Shown piece by piece: positions 26,507-33,652 of a stretch of 64,000 bases of DNA; position 1 is the stretch's first letter, and each line of letters begins with the position of its first letter. Origin of the DNA: Galbibacter kalidii. Its GTDB lineage: Bacteria; Bacteroidota; Bacteroidia; Flavobacteriales; Flavobacteriaceae. The notes under the pieces were generated by a model, which saw nothing but the letters and a program-made list of their open reading frames with translations, did no database searches and was not told the origin of the DNA. The position numbers and the translations under genes are program-made. Location: NCBI RefSeq assembly GCF_026241135.1, contig NZ_JAPFGA010000001.1:124001-188000 (forward strand), given 5' to 3'.

Positions 26507-27268
26507 TCAGAAAACATTTTCCATAGCTTTTAAGAAATCATCTTTTTTAGTCCGTGATAGGCTTACTGGTTGTCCACCGTTCATTAAAATATAACCACCG
26601 TCGGTTTTTATGTATTTTTTTACTTCGGATAGATTGATGAGATAACTATTGTGCACCCGCATAAAAGGTGGGTAGGGTAGTAATTTTTCGTATTCTTTTA
26701 AGTGCTTGCTCACCAAAATAGTGGTATTATCAGTTAGGATAAATTGGGTGTAAGACCCCTCGGATTTGCAGAAGGCAATGTTTTGTACAGGTAAAAATTC
26801 GATGCCATCTGTTGTGCTAAGGCAGATATTTTGCTGTTTATGTTTGGCTTGTGTTACTTTTAAGTTTTGTAGCAGGGTTTCAAGTTGTTTTTTATAATCG
26901 GTTTTGTTCTTGATATGTTTTGCCTTTTCTACAGCTTCGATGAGTTCGTCTATGTCAATGGGTTTTAACAGGTAATCCAGTGAACTCATTTTTAAAGCCT
27001 TGATGGCGTACTGCTCGAAAGCGGTGGTGAAAATCACTTCAAAATGTTGGTCGGACAGCTGCTCCAACACATCAAAACCGGTACCTGTTTGTAATTCGAT
27101 ATCCAAGAAAACCAAATCGGGTCGATGTGCTTTTATAGTGGCAACGGCTTCTTTTACATTGGAGGCCGTGGCCAGCACCTCAATGTCTTCACAAAATTCG
27201 AATATGAGTTTTTTAAGGGTTTCTCGACTGTGTTTTTCGTCATCTATGATGATGGATGTTAGTATCAT
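26507..27268 (-). CDS. LytTR-type response regulator
   Basis: A protein of 253 residues with a CheY-like receiver domain (acidic pair Asp9/Asp10, phospho-acceptor Asp56 in LVFLDIELQ, Thr in TTAFE and Lys in LLKPID) and a C-terminal LytTR DNA-binding domain (about 150-250, FLPVQNIAFCKSEGSYTQF and FMRVHNSYLINLSEVKKY). It follows the sensor kinase gene by 11 bases and is very likely its partner. LytTR regulators bind paired direct repeats upstream of extracellular or envelope genes; the targets could include the lipoprotein genes upstream in this cluster, which is inference only. Confidence 0.93.
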   Translation of the reverse strand: MILTSIIIDDEKHSRETLKKLIFEFCEDIEVLATASNVKEAVATIKAHRPDLVFLDIELQTGTGFDVLEQLSDQHFEVIFTTAFEQYAIKALKMSSLDYLLKPIDIDELIEAVEKAKHIKNKTDYKKQLETLLQNLKVTQAKHKQQNICLSTTDGIEFLPVQNIAFCKSEGSYTQFILTDNTTILVSKHLKEYEKLLPYPPFMRVHNSYLINLSEVKKYIKTDGGYILMNGGQPVSLSRTKKDDFLKAMENVF

Positions 27269-27279
27269 ATCGCTAGCTA

Positions 27280-29091
27280 TTATTCTTGTAAAGGGATTTT
27301 TAAAACTACGGTGGTACCTGTAGGGTTTCCTTTGGCATCAGTTTTATCGGTTATCGTTAGTAATTTTTTATCTGTTTGATCATAAAACAGGCTACTTATA
27401 CGTTTTTGAGTAACTTCCATGCCACGAGATTTTCTGTTTTTTTGAAACCGTTTTAATTGCCCCGAAGCTTTTCGGCCTATACCGTTATCGTCTATGATGC
27501 ATTCCAAGAAGATGCCTTTTTCACTAAAGGAGATATCCAAATGTTTTTCAACTTCCTTTTTGTTGAGCAGTCCATGAAGGATTGCGTTTTCAACAAAGGG
27601 CTGAATCATTAATTGGGGAACTTCGATATGGTTAGGGCGGATGTTCTTATCTACTGAAATTTTGTACTTAAACGAATTGTCAAATCGCAGGGATTCGAGC
27701 TGGATATAGGTGTTGAGGAACTGGATTTCTTCGGAGAGTAAGATATTGTTTTCTATAGAATTTTCCATGGTTTGTCGCATCAGCCTGCTAAATTTATTGA
27801 GGTATTTTATGGCTGAAACTCGCTTGTTCGTGGTGATTAAATGCTGAATGGAATTGAGGGAATTGAAGATAAAATGCGGGTCTAATTGGGAGCGTAATAA
27901 CTTGCGGTAGTTTTGGATAGCCACTTCCTGAAGCTGTGTTTTTTCTTCGTTTTCCATTCTGATTTTGTAACCCAAACCAAGCAGAAATATGGTGATTTCG
28001 GCTAGCACTCCCATTTTTAGGTAATCCCCGTTAGCAAAAGCGTACAGTAGCATGGAGCCCAGTCCATACAAAAATGAACCCACCACGATAAACCAGTTGA
28101 GGTTGGTTTTTCGGTTAATTATCAAATAAACCATACCAAACAACACCAAGACCGAGAGGAAACTGGCCCGAACATCTAGCAGTGTTAGGTGCCAGCTATA
28201 CCGTGCTATCATAATCGAAGTACTTTCAACTATGATAAGTACCACTAGTATGACAATGGCATAACTTATCACCTTGTTGAGAAGCGGGTATTTATTTTTG
28301 GTATCTAAAAAATAGCGTACAAACAACAGGTAGAAAATATTTGAAAGCATTTCAAGTACGGCATTGAGTACAAACGACGTTTTGGAATAGAGGCCAATAA
28401 CGGTATCGTAAAAATCCCATACCCCACGAAGTAAATACAGCCCAACACCTATAATGTAAAGTATGTAAAAAAGGTATTCGCGCCTTCTGTGAGTGGCATA
28501 AAAAACCAGTGCCATGAGTACGCCCATAATTGCTCCGCCCAAAAACAGGTGTGATATGTTAGTGTTGGACAAATACCGTTTTGAAACAAATTGCTCTCGG
28601 AACTGTGAGAGAGTTTCGGGGTAAAAAACAAACCCTTTTTTTGCCAAAGAAGATCGGACGGTTGATATGGAAAACTTCAGGTAAAGGTAGCGACCGTCAA
28701 TCAGACTTTTTTTAGTGAAAGGGAATTGACCCGTAAAATTTTTGTTGAGCTGAAAGCTACCCATGATTTTAGACTGGATACCGTTTTCGGTTTGATAAAA
28801 AATCACGCCTTTGTTGAGATAGCCCGTTCGCAGGATCCAGTTGTTTCGGGATAGTAGAGAACTGTGTTCAAAAAAATCCAGTTTTACCCAGTAAATATCA
28901 TCGGGATGGGTTTTGGTAAAGTGCGATTTGTCTTGATAAGATAAGGTACTTGCTTCTTTAATAGTAATGGTGTCTTGAGTGGTTTTGTACAGTAAAAAAG
29001 ACACTTGATACAAAGGATTGAGCTGTTTGTCTTGTGTAAATCCAAAGCAAGTAAAAAGCAGGAATAAAAGAAGGGTTGGTTTTGATTTCAT
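27280..29091 (-). CDS. membrane sensor histidine kinase, LytS/YehU type (7TMR-DISM)
   Basis: A protein of 603 residues: signal peptide (1-19, ending FGFTQ), an extracytoplasmic 7TMR-DISM sensory domain (about 30-170), seven predicted membrane helices (about 182-378), then His_kinase and ATPase domains. The phospho-accepting His is His406 in LDPHFIFNSLN. The ATPase domain is intact: N-box PFVENAILHGL (near 495) and G1 box DDNGIGRKASG (near 535). It signals to the adjacent LytTR regulator. The ligand is unknown; such DISM domains often bind carbohydrates. It lies about 40 bases downstream of a small membrane protein gene. Confidence 0.92.
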   Translation of the reverse strand: MKSKPTLLLFLLFTCFGFTQDKQLNPLYQVSFLLYKTTQDTITIKEASTLSYQDKSHFTKTHPDDIYWVKLDFFEHSSLLSRNNWILRTGYLNKGVIFYQTENGIQSKIMGSFQLNKNFTGQFPFTKKSLIDGRYLYLKFSISTVRSSLAKKGFVFYPETLSQFREQFVSKRYLSNTNISHLFLGGAIMGVLMALVFYATHRRREYLFYILYIIGVGLYLLRGVWDFYDTVIGLYSKTSFVLNAVLEMLSNIFYLLFVRYFLDTKNKYPLLNKVISYAIVILVVLIIVESTSIMIARYSWHLTLLDVRASFLSVLVLFGMVYLIINRKTNLNWFIVVGSFLYGLGSMLLYAFANGDYLKMGVLAEITIFLLGLGYKIRMENEEKTQLQEVAIQNYRKLLRSQLDPHFIFNSLNSIQHLITTNKRVSAIKYLNKFSRLMRQTMENSIENNILLSEEIQFLNTYIQLESLRFDNSFKYKISVDKNIRPNHIEVPQLMIQPFVENAILHGLLNKKEVEKHLDISFSEKGIFLECIIDDNGIGRKASGQLKRFQKNRKSRGMEVTQKRISSLFYDQTDKKLLTITDKTDAKGNPTGTTVVLKIPLQE

Positions 29092-29130
29092 CTGTCTTAT
29101 AAAGATATAAAGATAGGCTTTAACCGGTCG

Positions 29131-29424
29131 CTATTTTTTACAAAAAACACTTATTTTATAGCCTATCCAATAGAATGTCAGGCAATTCAAGATAAATGAG
29201 GGGATGTAAATCGATAGATCGTTCACAAAAATGCCAAGCAGTTCAAAACTCATACCCAAAACATAGGCCCAAGGAATAAAGGCAAAAAGAAGCAAGATAC
29301 CACAAAATGAGTCATTGCAAGTTTTGGAATTCACGTAAAAACCAATGACCAGTAATACATAGAGTATTAAAAACAAACTGCCTAAACGGTTTGGTTTATT
29401 ATGTTTTAAAAAATGATTCAGCAT
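29131..29424 (-). CDS. small hypothetical membrane protein
   Basis: A protein of 97 residues, not matched to a known family. Three hydrophobic stretches (about 15-33, 42-62 and 66-88) suggest a three-helix membrane protein; cysteines at about 36 and 41 lie in a short loop between the first two helices (SKTCNDSFCG). It lies in the same-strand cluster between the collagen-like lipoprotein and the sensor kinase, with spacers of about 35-40 bases, so it could be co-transcribed. Confidence 0.55.
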   Translation of the reverse strand: MLNHFLKHNKPNRLGSLFLILYVLLVIGFYVNSKTCNDSFCGILLLFAFIPWAYVLGMSFELLGIFVNDLSIYIPSFILNCLTFYWIGYKISVFCKK

Positions 29425-29458
29425 AATTTAAAAGACCGGCCGGCAGCTTTTTAAGGTA

Positions 29459-30037
29459 TTAATTATCCAATCCAAAAAGGGTAGAGGCTTGGTCGAAAGT
29501 TTTCGGAATACCACCATTATTAAAGTTGAAGGCTTGTGCCATGGTAGCAGGGACCAATACATAGCGCAAGGTGTAATCAGGGTTGTTCTGCACTTCTACA
29601 TAAACGCCATTGGCACCGGGATCCTCTAATCTTACTAAAATTCCTACCTTATTCTCGCTGGGGGCATTGACCGTAAGGTATTTAAACACGATGTCGTCAT
29701 CGGCATCAAATGGCAAGGGATGTATTATAGAATTATCGTTTCCAAAGTCTGTTTTTAAATACATCAATACCATACCGCCGTTATCGACTAGATCGGTAAT
29801 TTCCGGTATATCAACATACATCTCGCTTAGTGTAGGGATGGCATTGTCCCACTCAATGGTAAACCAGTTAGATGCTGTCACGTTGGCGTTACCATCTTGT
29901 CCGTCAGGGCCTTGCGGTCCCATTTCACCATCTACCCCATCGAGGCCGTCTTCGCTCGAGCAGGAGGTTAGAGTCAAGCTGAAGCCCAGAAAAGCAAAGA
30001 AGGCTAGTTTTACAAAATTCAAAGTTTGTGTTTTCAT
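29459..30037 (-). CDS. lipoprotein with a short collagen-like repeat
   Basis: A protein of 192 residues with a lipoprotein signal (hydrophobic 11-25, lipobox LTLTSC with the modified Cys near residue 26). Immediately after it comes a Gly-X-Y run of about seven triplets (GLDGVDGEMGPQGPDGQDG), then a globular beta-rich domain without a recognised family. Such Gly-X-Y stems are frequent at the start of Bacteroidota surface lipoproteins. It probably sits on the outer membrane. The function is unknown. Confidence 0.75.
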   Translation of the reverse strand: MKTQTLNFVKLAFFAFLGFSLTLTSCSSEDGLDGVDGEMGPQGPDGQDGNANVTASNWFTIEWDNAIPTLSEMYVDIPEITDLVDNGGMVLMYLKTDFGNDNSIIHPLPFDADDDIVFKYLTVNAPSENKVGILVRLEDPGANGVYVEVQNNPDYTLRYVLVPATMAQAFNFNNGGIPKTFDQASTLFGLDN

Positions 30038-30066
30038 AGTTTTAATGTTTAAATGAATAAAAAATG

Positions 30067-31287
30067 TTAAGTTGTACTTGCTTTTAAGTTGGGCAGCTCT
30101 ATCAGTATGGTATTTTGATTGCCGTTGAGAACTGCCTTCTTTTTTATGTTATAACCTTTTATGCGGTTCATCAATCGTATTTGGTCTTGCCATTTAAGCA
30201 TTTGTGTCCTGTATTTTGGGTTGTTTTGCAAGTTGTTTTTTATGCTGAAATAACTGCCGGCTTCAATTTTTATCAAAACGGTGTTTGGTTTGGACTTTAT
30301 GTACAGTTGTATTTTAAAACCTTTGGGGGTATTGCTGGGTGTATTTTCAATAAGGTTTTCCAGAAGGGGTTGTAACACAAAAGCTGGTATTATGCCTGCT
30401 GTATTGTCTATTGTTTTTGGGATTATTTTAAAACTAAACTTGCCTTGATAGCGCATATTCTGCAAGCTTAAGTAATGCCCTAACATTTTAACTTCACTGT
30501 TGAGCGCTACGGTGTCAGAGCCTAAGTGTCCGAGATAAAACCGTACCAATCGGCTAAATGTGGTTAAGTATCGCAAGGCTGTGGTTTTTTTTTCAGAAAG
30601 GATAAAATGCTGAATGGCATTTAAGGTATTGAACACAAAATGTGGGTTCAGTTGGTTGCTCAATACCCTTATTTTTAGATCCAGAAATTCTTTTTGAAGC
30701 AAAAACCGCTTTTTTTGTTCTTCTCTAATACGGTTGTTTACCCTCAAGTTTTGTATGCTAACAGCGCACAGGTTGGCAATGCCGGTTAGTATGCGCAGAT
30801 GCTGGTCGGTAAAGAAATCTTGTTCGGGGTGCTCGCAATCTATAACACCTATTACCCTGTTTTCTATTACAAAGGGTACGGCAATTTCAGACAGCCTTAC
30901 ATCGTCGTCGGTAATGTAGAGTGGTTCTTTACGGGTATCTTTTATAATTTTAGCCTTGCCGATTTTGGCCACATGGCCCGATATGCCTTTTCCAAGTGGG
31001 ATTTCAATAGGGTTGTACACCCTGTAATCTTTTGGGTTTTTTGGTCCATAGGCCGCTTTTTGCATCAGTACGCCCCGCTTGGCATCTAATAGGTAAATAA
31101 CACAATCCACAAGGTTTAGTTGCGAAATGCAGTTTTTAGCAACGTCCCAAAGCAGTTCTTCTTCAGTTTCCTTTTTTAAGGTTGAAACCGAAAAATGAAG
31201 CAAAATCTCTTCAAAACGTTTATTGCTAAATACTTTATGTGTGCGGTGTGGTTGCATACGTTTTTTTAAAAGCCACATCATAGACAA
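30067..31287 (-). CDS. GAF-domain LytS-type histidine kinase with degenerate ATPase domain
   Basis: A cytoplasmic protein of 406 residues with no membrane helix. A GAF domain spans about residues 30-180 (IPLGKGISGHVAKIG, VIGVIDCEHPEQDFF), then a helix leads to the phospho-acceptor motif NPHFVFNTLNAIQHF (His216). The ATPase part looks damaged: the N-box is LLENLIENTPSN and the place of the usual DxGxG G1 box is occupied by IEAGSYFS (about 341-348). It may therefore be unable to bind ATP and act as a receptor or scaffold for the neighbouring LytTR pair. No own regulator is adjacent. Confidence 0.8.
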   Translation of the reverse strand: MSMMWLLKKRMQPHRTHKVFSNKRFEEILLHFSVSTLKKETEEELLWDVAKNCISQLNLVDCVIYLLDAKRGVLMQKAAYGPKNPKDYRVYNPIEIPLGKGISGHVAKIGKAKIIKDTRKEPLYITDDDVRLSEIAVPFVIENRVIGVIDCEHPEQDFFTDQHLRILTGIANLCAVSIQNLRVNNRIREEQKKRFLLQKEFLDLKIRVLSNQLNPHFVFNTLNAIQHFILSEKKTTALRYLTTFSRLVRFYLGHLGSDTVALNSEVKMLGHYLSLQNMRYQGKFSFKIIPKTIDNTAGIIPAFVLQPLLENLIENTPSNTPKGFKIQLYIKSKPNTVLIKIEAGSYFSIKNNLQNNPKYRTQMLKWQDQIRLMNRIKGYNIKKKAVLNGNQNTILIELPNLKASTT

Positions 31288-31331
31288 TGCGCCTGTTTGC
31301 TAGCGTAACTTATTCTAATCAATTCACTGTT

Positions 31332-32285
31332 TTATTGCGTAATGTAAATGTCCAGTTTAACCCAAGATTCAGGTGAGGCAGTGTGTTGGTCCGTAACTTT
31401 TACCAAACCAATACGGTCATCATCAGTTTTGAAACTGAATATTTTTCCTACTGTGTTGGCACTTTCCAGTTTTTGCTCATGCGAGTTAAAATCAGCTTCG
31501 TCGTAGGCATTCATAACCAAAAAAGTCTCGTATGCGCTTATATCGCTCCAGTCAATATTTTCCTGGACTTTAAACTGGGTGGTGGCGAGTGTGTTTAGGC
31601 CGTTTGTTACATTGTCTTCCAGGCCGTTGACAACTGTCGGAGAACCCAAGTAAAAACCGGAACCATCATTAACGCTGTAAACCATGGCTATTTTGTCATC
31701 GTAGCCCAAATCGTAGAACTGACCAAGGCTGGTAGCTTGACAAGTGTTATCTTCAATATGAAGGAAGCAAGATGTGTCTGCATTAAAACCGGTTATCGGG
31801 AAACTTTGTTTTAATTCCACACTTGCGAAGTGCAACAGGGGGTTTTTAACCTTGGCAGCACCAAAGGATATTTCGGCTGTGGCATCGTTTTGATCAGTAA
31901 CCACTGCTTTAAATCCTAAAGCCTTATCTACATCGTCGTTGCTGAAAATGTAGTTTAGCGTATAGGTTTGCACATTGCCTTCTACATAATCGGGCGAATT
32001 GGCATCTAAAGACTCGTACTGGTTTTCACTTCCGTTTTCAATTTTGATTATTTCAAGCGATTTAAACCCTTCTTCGGCCGTGCCTTCTATGGTATAGATC
32101 ATGGCGCCGCTTTGTGGTGCACCTACTACACCGTGAAGGGTTTCGTTGTAGCCCGATTCTTGTACTTCTACTGTTGGTAGTACGACTTCGGGGGGTGGAG
32201 TGGGCGTGCTGCCACCATCGTCTTTGCTACAGCTGAATACTGCCATAGCCATAAATGTGTAAATACATGTTAGTTTTTTCATCAC
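31332..32285 (-). CDS. hypothetical lipoprotein
   Basis: A protein of 317 residues with a lipoprotein signal (lipobox FSCSKDD, Cys near residue 19) and a Gly/Ser/Thr/Pro linker. The remainder is beta-rich with cysteines near 168 and 175; no family was recognised. It is part of the same-strand cluster from 27 to 33.5 kb and likely surface exposed. Confidence 0.65.
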   Translation of the reverse strand: MMKKLTCIYTFMAMAVFSCSKDDGGSTPTPPPEVVLPTVEVQESGYNETLHGVVGAPQSGAMIYTIEGTAEEGFKSLEIIKIENGSENQYESLDANSPDYVEGNVQTYTLNYIFSNDDVDKALGFKAVVTDQNDATAEISFGAAKVKNPLLHFASVELKQSFPITGFNADTSCFLHIEDNTCQATSLGQFYDLGYDDKIAMVYSVNDGSGFYLGSPTVVNGLEDNVTNGLNTLATTQFKVQENIDWSDISAYETFLVMNAYDEADFNSHEQKLESANTVGKIFSFKTDDDRIGLVKVTDQHTASPESWVKLDIYITQ

Positions 32286-32450
32286 TAGATGTTTTTTAAA
32301 TGATTAAACAGGACAAACTTATAATGAAGCCATCGGTTTATATGGGTAAGATTGATCAATGGTGGCTCTAAATTGATAGATGGAAAAAAAGAACCCTGAC
32401 CTTAAAGAAAATTAAGGTGTTTCAATAGGTACCTTACCCTTAATTAACTT

Positions 32451-33491
32451 CTATTGAACTGTAACTATGGACGTCAACGACGATTTGGCCATGCCGGTGT
32501 ATTCAACTTCTCCGTTTTTCCATACGGTAGCTATGTTGGTGTTTGCTTCTGTGGTGGTGTAACCAACCACATATACATCGTTGCCCAAAACTGAAACATC
32601 TAACGCATAGGCACTGGCAACACCGGTGGTTAGGTCTTGACCCACACCGTTTTTCCAAAGCTTTGCAATGGTTTTTTCTTGGGCGTTTTCTTCGTATCCT
32701 GCAACATAAATATCGCCATTGTTAACGGTTATAGCGTAAGCCCAAGCGTTGGTGTTGCCATTTGTAAAGGGTTCTGCTACACCATTTTTCCATATTTGGG
32801 CCACCCAAGTACTGTTTATGCGTTCGTAACCCGCAATGTACACATCGGTGTTTGCTTTATCTATAACAATATCGCGGGCAACTGCATTGTTGTTGCCATC
32901 GGAGAGTTCTTGTGCTGTTCCGTTTTTCCAGAGTTTGGCTACGTTGGCGCCGTTGCCATTGCGTTCCCTTCCTACTACATAAACATCGTTTTTAAAAACC
33001 GTAATGGCTTGTGCGTTGGCATCAAGAGAGCCATCTGTAAGGTGTTGTGGAATGCCGTTTTTCCAGACAGTTGCCATATAATTTTCAGCCTCGGCACTAC
33101 TGCTTATGCCTGTTGCATACACATCGTTTACGGAAACTGCCACACCTTTGACATAAGCGCTATGTAAACCGTCTGAGAGCTCTTGTGCTGTACCGTTTTT
33201 CCAAAGTTTAGCCACCATGGCTGTGCCGTTGGATTCGTTTCCAGCTACGTACACATCATTTTCCGAAACTGCCACGCCCCAAGCATAGGCGTTCTTTTCA
33301 CCAGAACTTAAGTCTTCGGTAATGCCATTGTCTATTATTTGTGAAACATTGGCCATGCCGTTGTCAGTATGACCTGCCATAAAAATTCCTGTTTTAGTAA
33401 CAGTAGGGATTGGTGTCGGACTATCGTCGTTACTACAATTTAGCGTTAATAACGCGATACCTAGTAATGGTAAATATTTTAGTGTTTTCAT
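32451..33491 (-). CDS. lipoprotein with seven-blade repeat, probable beta-propeller
   Basis: A protein of 346 residues with a lipoprotein signal (TLNCSNDD, Cys near 19). The mature part is built of about seven repeats of 45-48 residues, each with an xLWKNGxxxxLxxG box (six clear WKNG copies plus one DNG variant) followed by NAxAxxIxVxxNDVYVAGYExN. Seven blades of that length fit a closed beta-propeller. The high similarity between blades suggests recent internal duplication or selection. The ligand is unknown. It is the first gene of the accessory cluster; a 9-base inverted repeat lies just upstream of its start. Confidence 0.72.
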   Translation of the reverse strand: MKTLKYLPLLGIALLTLNCSNDDSPTPIPTVTKTGIFMAGHTDNGMANVSQIIDNGITEDLSSGEKNAYAWGVAVSENDVYVAGNESNGTAMVAKLWKNGTAQELSDGLHSAYVKGVAVSVNDVYATGISSSAEAENYMATVWKNGIPQHLTDGSLDANAQAITVFKNDVYVVGRERNGNGANVAKLWKNGTAQELSDGNNNAVARDIVIDKANTDVYIAGYERINSTWVAQIWKNGVAEPFTNGNTNAWAYAITVNNGDIYVAGYEENAQEKTIAKLWKNGVGQDLTTGVASAYALDVSVLGNDVYVVGYTTTEANTNIATVWKNGEVEYTGMAKSSLTSIVTVQ

Positions 33492-33494
33492 TAA

Positions 33495-33517
33495 ATTTTG
33501 TTTTGATTAAACAAAAT
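33495..33517. promoter_or_regulatory. inverted repeat next to the propeller lipoprotein start
   Basis: Arms ATTTTGTTT (33495-33503) and AAACAAAAT (33509-33517) with a 5-base spacer, ending four bases before the start codon at 33491. It could be an operator or a leader hairpin; a promoter box was not identified with it. Confidence 0.4.
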
Positions 33518-33587
33518 CAATGTATGATGAAACCGTCTATTTATAGGTAGTGGATTGACAAATGGTAGGTTTCAATTGACGGTTTAC

Positions 33588-33627
33588 AAAAAAAAGCCGC
33601 TTGGTGTATGACAACCAAACGACTTTT
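33588..33627 (-). terminator. intrinsic terminator of purL
   Basis: On the minus strand a 14-pair stem (with three G-T pairs) is formed by 33614-33627 and 33593-33606, closing a loop of about 7 bases and followed by eight T residues. It lies just after the purL stop at 33653. Confidence 0.85.
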
Positions 33628-33652
33628 GAGGTTAATGTTTTAAATGTAAAAG

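Noticed and set aside
32451-33491. Regular DNA repeats initially considered as a CRISPR-like array
   Set aside because: The periodicity is about 140 bases, in frame, and explained by the seven protein blades.
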